Assembly (NCBI RefSeq): GCF_030908545.1
Contig: NZ_CP133083.1
Coordinates: 1,860,001 to 1,924,000, forward strand
Length of the DNA: 64,000 bases
Direction: 5' to 3'
Source: Nitrosomonas sp. sh817
GTDB lineage: Bacteria > Pseudomonadota > Gammaproteobacteria > Burkholderiales > Nitrosomonadaceae
Part shown: one piece after another, positions 17,241 through 26,848 of the stretch
Layout of the letters: each line of letters opens with the position of its first letter
Numbering within the stretch: position 1 is the stretch's first letter
Program-made: the position numbers and the translations under genes
Notes under the pieces: model-generated
Database searches by the model: none
The model's input: only the letters and a program-made list of their open reading frames with translations
Told to the model about the DNA's origin: nothing

Positions 17241-18275
17241 TTAAGACTGCTGCATCATCGCAGCGTAGGCGATAAACAAATCTTCCAGAAACAGGCGCGG
17301 ATTCAACGGATGATGCGCCAATTTCTGCTTATTGTTCAATTCCCGGGCAAAAGCCCCGCACACGAGCGGGTCCAGTTGATTGCTGAGCGCTTGAATCACC
17401 GGCAGTTGTTTCAAAAAATAGCGCACTTGCCCGGTGGTGCGATAACTGATCAAGTCATAACACCATTTTTGCAACCAATTGACGACCACCGGCAAGCTGC
17501 TTTGCTGTAACGCTTCCGCCAATTGCAACGGATCGAGCCGCTTGGGATCGGCAACCTGGCGGATGAACTGCTCGAGCGATTGCGCGTCGCCGCCTTTCGC
17601 AAGCTGCAGCGCGGATAACGGCGCGTAACCGGCGGCAGCGAGGCACTCCTCGGGATCGTTAATACCCTGCTGCCGCAGCCAGGCGACCGATGCCGCCACA
17701 TCCGGCTGCGGCATTGCCAACTGCTGGCAGCGGCTGCGGATAGTCGGCAGCAAATGCTGCGGCTGGTGCGTCACCAAAATGAACAACAGCCCCGGCGGCG
17801 GTTCCTCGAGTTTTTTCAGCAATGCATTGGCAGCAGCGGTATTCATCGCTTCCGCCGGATAAATCAGGACGATCTTGAAACCGCTTTGATGGCCGGTCAG
17901 ATAGACGAAATCGTTGAGTTTACGGATTTGTTCGACACCAATTTGCTGACTGGCGCTTTTCTTAGCGGTTGCTCCGGACTTTTCGTCGCTTTCTTCTTTC
18001 TCCGCAGACTCATTCGCGGCGGCGAATGCTTCCGGCACCACTTGATAAAAATTCGGATGACCTTCCTGTTCGAACCAGCCGCAACTCGCGCACTGGCCGC
18101 ACGCTTGCTGACCGGCTGCCGGTGCGCTGCACAATAACGATTTGGCCAGTTGACGGGCAAAATCGTACTTGCCGGTGCCTTTTTTGCCCTTAAATAGCAG
18201 CGCATGCCCCCAGAACCGGCGGCTGTGCAGCAGTTGCCGCCAAAATACCTGCTGCCAGGGATAAAGTTCACGCAT
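17241..18275 (-). CDS. holB: DNA polymerase III subunit delta'
   Basis: This 344-residue clamp-loader subunit starts MRELYPWQQVFWRQL. It has a Walker-like GKKGTGK at 30-36 and four cysteines (49, 59, 62, 65) of the structural zinc site. The Arg-finger segment TIRSRCQQL and the SRC motif are present. Delta' opens the beta clamp together with delta, gamma and tau. It holds an extended Glu/Ser/Lys-rich insert near 88-110. The start overlaps the 3' end of tmk by 8 bp, the common tmk-holB arrangement. Confidence 0.92.
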   Translation of the reverse strand: MRELYPWQQVFWRQLLHSRRFWGHALLFKGKKGTGKYDFARQLAKSLLCSAPAAGQQACGQCASCGWFEQEGHPNFYQVVPEAFAAANESAEKEESDEKSGATAKKSASQQIGVEQIRKLNDFVYLTGHQSGFKIVLIYPAEAMNTAAANALLKKLEEPPPGLLFILVTHQPQHLLPTIRSRCQQLAMPQPDVAASVAWLRQQGINDPEECLAAAGYAPLSALQLAKGGDAQSLEQFIRQVADPKRLDPLQLAEALQQSSLPVVVNWLQKWCYDLISYRTTGQVRYFLKQLPVIQALSNQLDPLVCGAFARELNNKQKLAHHPLNPRLFLEDLFIAYAAMMQQS

Positions 18276-18894
18276 CGTGCAACAACCGCTGAACAGTTTG
18301 CTCGACCGCCGCTTTGACTTCCGTCAGCGGCTGACTGCTGTCGATGATTTGAATGCGATTGGGAAATTGCCGCACCCGGTCGAGGTAAGCGTTTCGCACG
18401 CGTTGAAAGAAACCGGCTTGTTCCTGCTCGAAACGGTCGGCATCCTTGACTTGACGGACTCGCTGCTGCCCGATTTCCACCGGCACATCGAAATACAGCG
18501 TCAAATCGGGCTGCAATCCGCCCTGCACCCAATGTTCCAGAATGCCGAGCTTGGCTTGATCCAATCCCCGCCCGCCGCCTTGATACGCAAAACTGGCATC
18601 GGTGAAACGGTCGGAAATCACCCATTGGCCTTGTTGCAGCGCGGGCAGAATCACTTTATCCAAATGCTCGCGCCGCGCGGCGAACATCAGCAATGCTTCG
18701 GTCTCGGCGTGCATAGTCATCGATTTATCCAGCAGCAATGCGCGAACCCGCTCGCCCAGCGTCGTGCCGCCCGGTTCGCGTGTCACCACCGGCTGCAATC
18801 CGGCTTGCTGCAACAGTTCGACGATCCACGCCAGTTGCGTCGATTTGCCCGCGCCGTCGATACCTTCGAGCGTGATGAATTTGCCTGATTTCAT
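18268..18894 (-). CDS. tmk: Thymidylate kinase
   Basis: The 208-residue enzyme phosphorylates dTMP to dTDP. The P-loop is EGIDGAGKST at 10-19, the DR(Y/F) substrate motif appears as SDRFTDASFAYQGGGRG, and TREPGGT is present. The gene is first in the tmk-holB pair. Confidence 0.95.
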   Translation of the reverse strand: MKSGKFITLEGIDGAGKSTQLAWIVELLQQAGLQPVVTREPGGTTLGERVRALLLDKSMTMHAETEALLMFAARREHLDKVILPALQQGQWVISDRFTDASFAYQGGGRGLDQAKLGILEHWVQGGLQPDLTLYFDVPVEIGQQRVRQVKDADRFEQEQAGFFQRVRNAYLDRVRQFPNRIQIIDSSQPLTEVKAAVEQTVQRLLHDA

Positions 18895-18963
18895 GTTTTT
18901 CCGGTTTTCAAGTGCAGTTGCAGTCAGTTACCATGTGCGACCGTTTATTTTACTGATTTTAAC

Positions 18964-19521
18964 ATGCGCCTGGACGTCACCGGTTTGCTCGATGCTGCCG
19001 AATTTATCGCTTCGCCCAACTGCGACGAACGTCCGCCGGGCGTGGACATCAACTTATTGGTAATCCACAACATCAGCCTGCCGCCGGATGAATTCGGCGG
19101 CGACGGTGTAATCGAACTGTTCACCAACCGTATCGACCCGGCCGCGCATCCTTATTATCAATCGCTACAGGGTTTGAAAGTATCCGCGCATTTTTTCATC
19201 CGCCGCGACGGCACCCTGATTCAATTCGTACCGTGCAGCCAACGCGCCTGGCACGCTGGTGTTTCGAGCTGGCAAGGCCGCGAACGCTGCAACGATTTCT
19301 CGATCGGCATCGAACTCGAAGGCAGCGACACCACGCCGTTTACCGATGCGCAATATGAAGTCTTGACCGCTTTGACTCAGTGTTTGTGCGAGCAGTATCC
19401 GATTCAGAGTATCGCCGGACACTCGGATATCGCCCCCGGACGCAAAACCGACCCGGGGCCTTGGTTTGATTGGGGGAGGTTAAACCTTTGTGTGAGTAAA
19501 TATCTGGATTCTACTGAGTGA
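18964..19521 (+). CDS. ampD: 1,6-anhydro-N-acetylmuramyl-L-alanine amidase
   Basis: The 185-residue cytoplasmic amidase has the AmpD zinc ligands: His35 in VIHNIS, His153 in [11 protein letters not shown] and Asp163 in [10 protein letters not shown]. It recycles murein by cleaving the peptide from anhydromuropeptides. Length and domain are normal. It is divergent from tmk; the 69-bp gap should hold both promoters. Confidence 0.93.
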   Translation: MRLDVTGLLDAAEFIASPNCDERPPGVDINLLVIHNISLPPDEFGGDGVIELFTNRIDPAAHPYYQSLQGLKVSAHFFIRRDGTLIQFVPCSQRAWHAGVSSWQGRERCNDFSIGIELEGSDTTPFTDAQYEVLTALTQCLCEQYPIQSIAGHSDIAPGRKTDPGPWFDWGRLNLCVSKYLDSTE

Positions 19522-19609
19522 GAGTAGATTTTATTTTCTTACGGCACAACTTAGCGTAATATCATCTCACTTCAGGTTATTAAGCCTTTATCGCAACGAA
19601 GGAGCAGAA

Positions 19610-20659
19610 ATGACAAACATTGCAGATGCCCTTGGCAAAGAAAGCGACTTACTGCTGAATCATATTTGCCACACCATTCCCAAGAATAATCTGGAACTGC
19701 CCGGTGCCGATTTCATTGACCGGGTAATGAGTCTCAGCAACCGGAAATCCGGGGTATTGCGTAATCTTCAGGCGCTCTATGATCATGGCCGGCTGACCGG
19801 CACCGGGTACTTATCCTTGCTTCCGGTCGATCAAGGTGTTGAACATTCGGCGGGCGCCTCCTTTGCGCCAAACCCCATGTTTTTTGATCCCAAAAATATT
19901 GTGGAACTCGCGATCGAAGGCGGCTGCAATGGCGTTGCATCGACATTAGGTGTATTGGGGATCATATCGCGCCAATACGCCCATAAAATTCCGATGATCT
20001 TGAAAATCAACCATAACGAGCTGCTCACTTACCCGAATAAATTCGACCAAACGCTCTTTGCCAGTATCGACCAAGCTTTTGATATGGGTGCTTGCGCCGT
20101 AGGTGCTACGGTCTTTTTCGGATCTGATGAATCCCGCCGCCAAATTCTGGAAGTCTCGGAAGCTTTCGAGCACGCGCACAACTTAGGAATGGTCACCATT
20201 TTATGGGCTTATACTCGTAACCCGGCATTTAAAACCGCTGAAAAAGATTTTCATGTCAGCGCCGACCTGACGGGGCAAGCGAATCATCTGGCGGTCACTA
20301 TCGGCGCCGATATCGTGAAACAAAAAATGGCAACGAACAACGGCGGCTATACTGCACTTAAATTCGGGAAAACCAGCCCTAAAGTCTATAGCGAGCTTAC
20401 AACGGAACACCCCATTGATTTAGTCCGTTACCAAGTTGCTAATTGCTTCATGGGGCGAATCGGCATGATCAATTCCGGCGGCGAGTCAGGCAGCGATGAC
20501 TTACATCAGGCAATCAGAACCGCGGTGATTAACAAACGCGCTGGCGGCATGGGGTTAATTTCCGGGCGGAAAGCCTTTCAGAAACCATTTGCGGAGGGTG
20601 TCAAACTGCTCCATGCCATTCAGGATGTATACTTATCCGATGAAGTAACAATCGCCTGA
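19610..20659 (+). CDS. fbaB: Class I (DhnA-type) fructose-bisphosphate aldolase
   Basis: The 349-residue protein belongs to the archaeal/bacterial class I aldolase group: [20 protein letters not shown] in the first barrel strand, KINHNELL, and the strand [14 protein letters not shown], which probably holds the Schiff-base Lys. No metal-binding class II motif is present. It cleaves fructose 1,6-bisphosphate in glycolysis or runs in the reverse direction in gluconeogenesis. GAAGGAG precedes the ATG. The gene stands alone. Confidence 0.88.
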   Translation: MTNIADALGKESDLLLNHICHTIPKNNLELPGADFIDRVMSLSNRKSGVLRNLQALYDHGRLTGTGYLSLLPVDQGVEHSAGASFAPNPMFFDPKNIVELAIEGGCNGVASTLGVLGIISRQYAHKIPMILKINHNELLTYPNKFDQTLFASIDQAFDMGACAVGATVFFGSDESRRQILEVSEAFEHAHNLGMVTILWAYTRNPAFKTAEKDFHVSADLTGQANHLAVTIGADIVKQKMATNNGGYTALKFGKTSPKVYSELTTEHPIDLVRYQVANCFMGRIGMINSGGESGSDDLHQAIRTAVINKRAGGMGLISGRKAFQKPFAEGVKLLHAIQDVYLSDEVTIA

Positions 20660-20690
20660 AGTTGCTGCACCGGCAACCGAGGCGGTTCTG

Positions 20691-20826
20691 GGGAAGCGCT
20701 GATTAATTCAGCGAACGGGATGAAGCACGAGACGCAGCAATCGAGACATATCAACACGATAGGCGAGAATGCGAGTACCGCGCAACAAAACGATTCGCTT
20801 GCGCGGTCAATTAATCAGCGTTTCCC
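20691..20826. repeat. MITE-like inverted-repeat element, copy 3
   Basis: It is bounded by GGGAAGCGCTGATTAATT on the left and AATTAATCAGCGTTTCCC on the right (136 bp), so the termini pair at 17 of 18 positions. The interior matches copy 1 and the fragment at 14541. The right flank is TA in all three copies. It lies between the 3' ends of fbaB and the Sel1-repeat gene. Confidence 0.75.
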
Positions 20827-20860
20827 TAGTTAATTCCTTAATTCTTATCAGATAAATAAA

Positions 20861-21541
20861 TTACTTTCCAGCCGCTTTAATTGCTTCCAAATTAGCCCGG
20901 GCTTCTTCATTGCCCTGGGCTGCAGCTTTCTCAAACCATTCAATGGCTTTATCGACATTCCGTTCCACACCTTCCCCGATGAAATACATCGCTCCCAAAT
21001 TATTTTGGGCATCGACATGACCCTGCGCAGCGGCTTTCCGGAATAGTTCGACCGCTTGTTCAAGATCTTGCGGCACACCTTCACCATTGACGTACATCAA
21101 CCCTAAATTGAATTGCGCATCGGCATAACCCTGTTCAGCAGCCCGGTAAAACCATCCCGCCGCCAGCTCCGGATCATTATTCATAATCTGACCGCTTGCA
21201 GTTTTAGATACCGCCTCACCGGTGTAATACATGACGCCTAGATTCGTTTGCGCAACCGGATCCCCGGCTTTTGCATTTTCCGTCAGCGTCTTAAACTTTT
21301 CTTCAGCCACACTGACATCGTCGATACCGTGCGGCATGATTTGCTGTTTCAATTCCGATTTTTCTTCCTCGGATAATCCTTCACTCATAAAAGACGGAAT
21401 TTCACCCAGTTTGGTAACTTCACTCTGCGGCATCGATTGCTCACCGGCTTCCTGCTTATCATTCTTCGATGATTCACCGCAACCTGCAATTACCGTAATT
21501 ACTGCTACCAGCAATAAAACAAACAAAAATCTCATGTGCAT
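20861..21541 (-). CDS. Sel1-like repeat lipoprotein
   Basis: A lipoprotein signal (FVLLLVAVITVIAGC) is followed by a low-complexity linker and three to four Sel1-like repeats of 36 residues (for example AAEQGYADAQFNLGLMYVNG and AAAQGHVDAQNNLGAMYFIG). These repeats form a solenoid for protein contacts. The start may be 21541 or 21535, both near an AAAGGAAAGA ribosome binding site. The next gene upstream on this strand is another exported repeat protein, the ankyrin gene, 75 bp away, so the two may form an operon. Confidence 0.82.
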   Translation of the reverse strand: MHMRFLFVLLLVAVITVIAGCGESSKNDKQEAGEQSMPQSEVTKLGEIPSFMSEGLSEEEKSELKQQIMPHGIDDVSVAEEKFKTLTENAKAGDPVAQTNLGVMYYTGEAVSKTASGQIMNNDPELAAGWFYRAAEQGYADAQFNLGLMYVNGEGVPQDLEQAVELFRKAAAQGHVDAQNNLGAMYFIGEGVERNVDKAIEWFEKAAAQGNEEARANLEAIKAAGK

Positions 21542-21616
21542 TCTTTCCTTTATGATTTCAGACATATACTGTGCCGCTTGCCAATTTCCAAAATTTTATT
21601 AATAACTAATTAATTA

Positions 21617-22366
21617 TTATCTTGCGCCCGCTTTTTTCAGCAATTCCGAAATTTCCCGATGGCCATAGCGGCTGGCAAGTGACAGCGCCGTTACGCCGTT
21701 GTTAGCTTTCAGATTAAGATCCGCTTTCGCTGCCACGAGTGCGTAAGTTGCGCCAAGACTACCATGTTGCGCAGCCATCATTAACGCCGTAGCACCGTTT
21801 TCCAGTTGATAATTGACATTCGCGTTTGCATCAACCAATGTTTGTATGGTTTGTTTGTGACCTTCTTGCGCAGCCAGCAGCAGCGCCGTCATCCCGTCGT
21901 TTCTTCTGGCATTGACATCAACTTTTGCTTCCAGCAACAAACCGATCACTTTTCTCCGGTCTTTCTCCGCAGCCAGTATTATTGCCGTGCTGCCATCATC
22001 GGATACGGCATGGGCGTCGGCCCCAGCTGTTAATAACTGTTGCACTATTTGCTCACGGCCATCTCGCGCCGCTTGCAGCAGCGGCGTGTAACCTTCATCG
22101 GCCCGGCTGTCGATATCAACACCCAGCTGTAAGAAATGCCCGACGATCTCAGCATTTCCTCTTTTAACCGCGAGATGAAGCGCTTGATTGAGTTGTTCCT
22201 TATCAAAACTCTTGGATTCTAATATCGTTTTTACTCGAGAAAAATTCGATTTATCAACCGCTTGGATAAACTCAGTTTCCGCATTTTGCGACCAGGCGTT
22301 CCCCGCTGCAATCAAAACCATTAATACCGGCCAGCGCAACAATTTGTAATTTAACAACTTCAACAT
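21617..22366 (-). CDS. Exported ankyrin-repeat protein
   Basis: From the ATG at 22366 (AAAGGG at good spacing) the protein has a signal peptide ending near AWSQ and then about six ankyrin repeats of 33 residues (such as DEGYTPLLQAARDGREQIVQ and NDGMTALLLAAQEGHKQTIQ). It probably binds a protein partner in the periplasm. The upstream in-frame extension to 22453 is rejected because it would bury the signal peptide. Confidence 0.83.
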   Translation of the reverse strand: MLKLLNYKLLRWPVLMVLIAAGNAWSQNAETEFIQAVDKSNFSRVKTILESKSFDKEQLNQALHLAVKRGNAEIVGHFLQLGVDIDSRADEGYTPLLQAARDGREQIVQQLLTAGADAHAVSDDGSTAIILAAEKDRRKVIGLLLEAKVDVNARRNDGMTALLLAAQEGHKQTIQTLVDANANVNYQLENGATALMMAAQHGSLGATYALVAAKADLNLKANNGVTALSLASRYGHREISELLKKAGAR

Positions 22367-22706
22367 GCAATACCCTTTCAGCTTTTGAAACAATAAATGT
22401 CTTGCAAACAATACCTCAATGAATTTATGCAACAATGTTACGAAAGTTAGCACTCCGGATTCATGATTGAGTCGCAGAATTATACAATCTTAATGACATT
22501 ACCGTCTCATGAATCGTCCGGCAATACGATAGGTCTCGATTCCAACAATAATAGCTCTATGTTATCCTTGCAACTTATACGATAAGCTTGTTTGCAGATA
22601 TTATTCACACGATGTTGATAAGCAGTTTCCTTGATTTCTCCGGATGGCACCTTCTGACGTTTGTATGTCGTTTATACGTTGTTAATTTTTTCAAAAGCGC
22701 AAACTC
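22367..22706. other. Divergent promoter region
   Basis: The gap separates the minus-strand ankyrin gene from the plus-strand ubiH gene. It is AT-rich and carries no open frame of interest. Promoters for both directions should be here, but no box pair stands out. Confidence 0.4.
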
Positions 22707-23879
22707 ATGATCGCTGATCATTACGATGTCGTTATTATTGGCGGTGGTCCGGTGGGCATGGCTTTGTCGTTGGCGCTTCGGCAAACAAATGTCTCCAGTA
22801 TCCTACTCGAAGCGCGCGGTATCCCTGAGAACGATGAAGATCCGAGGCCTTTGGCATTATCATACGGAAGTCAATTGATACTGGAAAAACTCGGTGTATG
22901 GCGCAACCTGTCACGAATCACGGCGATTAAAACAATTCATATATCCAATCGCGGTGTTTTCGGCGAAACGGTATTAACATCTGACGACGCCGATGTTCCT
23001 GCGCTTGGCTTCGTCGTAAATTATCATGATCTCTTTTGCGCGATGCATCAGCACTTGATAGAAAATGATTCCGATTATATTGCAGGAGCAGCGGTTACCC
23101 GGCTTGAAACCACTAAAAACCAAGGCAAAGTTTTTTTTACCTATCAAGATCAGGAAAGGACCATTCACGCAAAACTTGTTGTTCTCGCAGATGGCGGTCA
23201 ATTGGCAAAACAAATTCCTGATTTTACCTACACAGTCCATGATTATCAGCAGTGGGCCATTGTAGCGAATATTCAAGCTGCTCAAAAGCAAGCGGGGATC
23301 GCTTACGAACGCTTCACATCCGATGGGCCGGTTGCCATGCTCCCCAACGCTGATAATTTCGCTTTGGTATGGACGGTCTCACCGTCAGCGGTCAAAGAAA
23401 TCATTGCCCAGGACGAGCAAACTTTTTTAACCAATTTACATCAGCATTTTGGCGACAGGCTCGGAAAACTAGTTCATGCAGGAAAACGCTCGGCGTTTCC
23501 GCTATCACTAAAATACGCGACCACAACAACTGCGCAAAGAGCCGTTTTGATCGGTAATGCGGCACAAACCCTTCATCCTGTGGCAGGACAAGGATTTAAC
23601 TTGGGCTTGCGTGATGCTTATGAATTAGCCAGAGAAATCATTAACGCGCCGAGCCAGTCGCTGGATATCGGCTCATCCGCTATGTTAAGTAAATATCGTC
23701 AGAACAGAAAAATAGATAGCGGCGCCAGCCGCATCTTCACGGATTCTCTAATCAAGATTTTCTCAAATAATAACAAACTATTACAGCAAGCATGCGGCCT
23801 AGGACTCAGCACTCTGGACTGCATCCCTTCGCTTAAACATTTCGTGGCTCGTCGAATGATATTTGGGGTGCGTGGCTAA
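22707..23879 (+). CDS. ubiH: UbiH-type 2-octaprenyl-6-methoxyphenol hydroxylase
   Basis: The 390-residue flavoprotein has the FAD dinucleotide motif GGGPVGMA at 12-19 and the second FAD segment GNAAQTLHPVAGQGFNLG, whose GNAAQ form is typical of UbiH. It hydroxylates the ubiquinone ring precursor at the membrane face in the aerobic ubiquinone pathway. Assignment between UbiH, UbiF and UbiI paralogues is from this motif and is likely, not certain. The dusB-fis-purH group follows 144 bp downstream. Confidence 0.82.
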   Translation: MIADHYDVVIIGGGPVGMALSLALRQTNVSSILLEARGIPENDEDPRPLALSYGSQLILEKLGVWRNLSRITAIKTIHISNRGVFGETVLTSDDADVPALGFVVNYHDLFCAMHQHLIENDSDYIAGAAVTRLETTKNQGKVFFTYQDQERTIHAKLVVLADGGQLAKQIPDFTYTVHDYQQWAIVANIQAAQKQAGIAYERFTSDGPVAMLPNADNFALVWTVSPSAVKEIIAQDEQTFLTNLHQHFGDRLGKLVHAGKRSAFPLSLKYATTTTAQRAVLIGNAAQTLHPVAGQGFNLGLRDAYELAREIINAPSQSLDIGSSAMLSKYRQNRKIDSGASRIFTDSLIKIFSNNNKLLQQACGLGLSTLDCIPSLKHFVARRMIFGVRG

Positions 23880-24023
23880 CTTGATATCCAGCCTCCACCT
23901 GCCGTTTTGGCAAAAACTGTAATTGAAGCGGCAATAAAATACAGTCTTCAACAATTCAAACTGTTTTCAGAGATAATTAAATACTAATCATAATGTTACA
24001 ATCTTTTTCGATATAACTTTCTT

Positions 24024-25028
24024 ATGCAGATTGGTCCTCACTTATTGAAAAATAAACTGATTGTCGCTCCCATGGCGGGTGTGACCGATCGCCCTTTCAG
24101 GCAGCTATGCAAGAAAATGGGAGCAGGTATGGCCGTATCGGAGATGGTTTCCAGCAACTCGTTACTCTGGGGTTCGGCAAAAACACAACGGCGCGCCAAT
24201 CACGATGGTGAAGTATCCCCTATTTCAGTTCAGATTGCGGGCGCTGACCCGCAGATGCTGGCAACCGCGGCTCGATATAATGTCGACAACGGTGCGCAAA
24301 TTATTGATATCAATATGGGTTGCCCCGCAAAAAAAATATGTAATGTAATGGCGGGATCTGCACTATTACAAGATGAAAAATTGGTGGGACGCATTCTGGA
24401 TTCCGTCGTGAACGCTGTTGACGTGCCGGTAACACTTAAAATACGCACCGGCTGGGATAAACAGCACAAAAATGCATTATCCGTTGCCCGCATTGCCGAA
24501 AGTTCCGGTGTGCAAGCACTGGCAATTCATGGCCGTACCCGTGCTTGCGCTTATACCGGCACTGCCGAGTACGACACTATCGCAGCGGTTAAAGCAGCCA
24601 TTAGTATCCCGGTTATCGCAAACGGCGACATTACCACCCCCGAAAAGGCAGAAGAAATACTGGCGTATACAAAAGCTGATGCAGTGATGATTGGCCGCGC
24701 CGCACAAGGCAGGCCTTGGATATTTCGTGAGATTGACCACTATCTTGCAACCGGGCAAAAGTTACCGCCCCCTGAAGTGGCCGAGATACATGAAGTGCTA
24801 ATTAAACACTTGTACGACCTTTACGAATTCTACGGTGAGTATTCGGGGGTTCGCATCGCCCGGAAACATATATCGTGGTATACCAAAGGATTGATGGGCT
24901 CCGCACATTTCCGTCAATCGATGAACCAATTGCAAACGAGTAATCAGCAAATCTCGGAAACCAATGGATTTTTCTCGAAATTGGCTGAGACCGGGCACAG
25001 ATTGAGATACATCAAAGAGGAGGAGTGA
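24024..25028 (+). CDS. dusB: tRNA-dihydrouridine synthase B
   Basis: The 334-residue flavoenzyme reduces uridine in the tRNA D-loop. The FMN segment APMAGVTDRPFRQLCKKMG and the catalytic Cys in NMGCPAKKICN are clear, as is the HGRTRACAYTG motif. It lies directly upstream of fis with a 7-bp gap, the classical dusB-fis operon. Confidence 0.94.
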   Translation: MQIGPHLLKNKLIVAPMAGVTDRPFRQLCKKMGAGMAVSEMVSSNSLLWGSAKTQRRANHDGEVSPISVQIAGADPQMLATAARYNVDNGAQIIDINMGCPAKKICNVMAGSALLQDEKLVGRILDSVVNAVDVPVTLKIRTGWDKQHKNALSVARIAESSGVQALAIHGRTRACAYTGTAEYDTIAAVKAAISIPVIANGDITTPEKAEEILAYTKADAVMIGRAAQGRPWIFREIDHYLATGQKLPPPEVAEIHEVLIKHLYDLYEFYGEYSGVRIARKHISWYTKGLMGSAHFRQSMNQLQTSNQQISETNGFFSKLAETGHRLRYIKEEE

Positions 25029-25035
25029 CCAGTTA

Positions 25036-25278
25036 ATGAATGCAATCAAAGAAAATGAAATTGCATCTTGTATACGTAAGGCCATTGCTAGTTATCTCAG
25101 AGATCTCGATGGTGAGAAACCTGGACATCTCTATAACATGGTCATTCACAGTGTTGAAAAACCGTTGATTGAAATCGCGATGCAACATACTGAGGGAAAC
25201 CAAACACGGGCCGCTGAATTACTAGGAATCAATCGTAATACGCTACGTCAAAAAATGAAACAATATCAAATTAAATGA
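25036..25278 (+). CDS. fis: DNA-binding protein Fis
   Basis: The 80-residue protein is shorter than the enteric Fis (98) because the N-terminal beta-hairpin arm is reduced. The C-terminal helix-turn-helix [19 protein letters not shown] is canonical. Fis is a nucleoid protein and global regulator. Its stop overlaps the purH start by 4 bp (ATGA). Confidence 0.93.
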   Translation: MNAIKENEIASCIRKAIASYLRDLDGEKPGHLYNMVIHSVEKPLIEIAMQHTEGNQTRAAELLGINRNTLRQKMKQYQIK

Positions 25279-26834
25279 CTATAAAATATGCACTTATCAG
25301 CGTCTCAGACAAAACCGGACTGATCCCGCTCGCGCAGCAGCTGATCGCTCATGATATTACACTGCTGTCTACCGGCGGCACAGCAAAAATGTTGCTTGAG
25401 GCCGGATTGCGTGTGCTTGAAGTCAGCCAATATACAGAGTTTCCGGAAATGCTGGATGGCCGGGTCAAAACACTGCATCCTAAAATTCATGCCGGGATTC
25501 TAGCGCGGTTTGATATTCCGGAACACCAAGAAACACTTCAAGCAAGGTCGATTCCCAATATCGATTTGGTTGTGGTCAATCTTTATCCTTTTAAACAAGC
25601 AACCTCGAAGCCCGGTTGCACCCTGGAAGAAGCCATTGAGAATATTGATATCGGCGGTCCTACTATGGTGCGCGCTGCTGCAAAAAATTATCAAAAAGTA
25701 ACTATCGTAACCGACCCGCAGGACTATTCCTTGTTATGCCGGGAATTGGAAGCCAACCAAGGTTCGACCAGTCTCGCAACGCGTTTCATGCTGGCACAGA
25801 AAGCCTTCACTCACACAGCCTCTTACGATAGCGCCATCAGTAACTATCTAACCGCTTTGGATAGTAACCATCACCGCAAAGACTTTCCTGACTCTCTGAA
25901 TTTAAACTTCAGGGTCGCTCAGCATCTGCGTTATGGTGAGAATCCTCACCAAAAAGCAGCATTTTACCGCGACGAAGCAATGACCCCGGGCAGTCTGGCC
26001 AATTACCGTCAATTGCAAGGAAAAGAATTATCCTATAACAATATCGCTGATACCGACGCGGCATGGGAATGTGTGAAGACTTTTGATAAAACGGCATGTG
26101 TGATTGTAAAACACGCCAATCCGTGCGGAATAGCCATCGCCGAAACTGCATTGCGCGCCTATCAGCTTGCTTTCGCCACAGACCCGGTATCCGCCTTTGG
26201 GGGCATTATCGCGTTTAACAGAATGATCGATGCCGTCACCGCTGAAGCCATTTTAAAACAATTTGTCGAAGTGATTATCGCGCCCGAGATATCACCGGAG
26301 GCGCAACAAATCCTAGCGCAAAAGAACAACATCCGACTGCTGATAGTGCCGCTCCATGCTGGACATCATAATTACGATTTAAAGAAGGTCGGCGGCGGCC
26401 TGCTGGTTCAAACGCCGGATACCCACAACATCGCTGCATCCGATCTGCGTATCGTTACCAAAATTAAACCTTCTCAGCAGCAATTGGACGATCTATTGTT
26501 TGCGTGGCGTGCCGCGAAGTTTGTTAAATCAAATGCCATTGTTTTTTGCCGCGATGGCCAAACCATCGGCATCGGTGCAGGCCAAATGAGTCGCGTTGAT
26601 AGTGCTCGCATCGCAGCAATCAAAGCACAACAGGTCGGGCTCTCACTCTCAGGATCCGTCGTTGCATCGGATGCGTTTTTCCCGTTTCGGGATGGTCTCG
26701 ATGTTGTGATTAACTCCGGCGCCACAGCAATTATTCAACCAGGCGGCAGTATCCGCGACGATGAGGTCATCGCCGCTGCCGATGAACACGGCGTCACAAT
26801 GGTTCTCACCGGCATTCGGCATTTTAGACATTAG
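25275..26834 (+). CDS. purH: Bifunctional AICAR formyltransferase / IMP cyclohydrolase
   Basis: The 519-residue enzyme completes the last two steps of IMP synthesis. The N-terminal IMP cyclohydrolase (MGS-like) domain contains STGGTAKML and [13 protein letters not shown]. The C-terminal transformylase has the motif [11 protein letters not shown], with the Lys-His pair needed for catalysis. Its start is coupled to fis by the 4-bp overlap. Confidence 0.95.
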   Translation: MTIKYALISVSDKTGLIPLAQQLIAHDITLLSTGGTAKMLLEAGLRVLEVSQYTEFPEMLDGRVKTLHPKIHAGILARFDIPEHQETLQARSIPNIDLVVVNLYPFKQATSKPGCTLEEAIENIDIGGPTMVRAAAKNYQKVTIVTDPQDYSLLCRELEANQGSTSLATRFMLAQKAFTHTASYDSAISNYLTALDSNHHRKDFPDSLNLNFRVAQHLRYGENPHQKAAFYRDEAMTPGSLANYRQLQGKELSYNNIADTDAAWECVKTFDKTACVIVKHANPCGIAIAETALRAYQLAFATDPVSAFGGIIAFNRMIDAVTAEAILKQFVEVIIAPEISPEAQQILAQKNNIRLLIVPLHAGHHNYDLKKVGGGLLVQTPDTHNIAASDLRIVTKIKPSQQQLDDLLFAWRAAKFVKSNAIVFCRDGQTIGIGAGQMSRVDSARIAAIKAQQVGLSLSGSVVASDAFFPFRDGLDVVINSGATAIIQPGGSIRDDEVIAAADEHGVTMVLTGIRHFRH

Positions 26835-26848
26835 TTAACATTAAGCTC

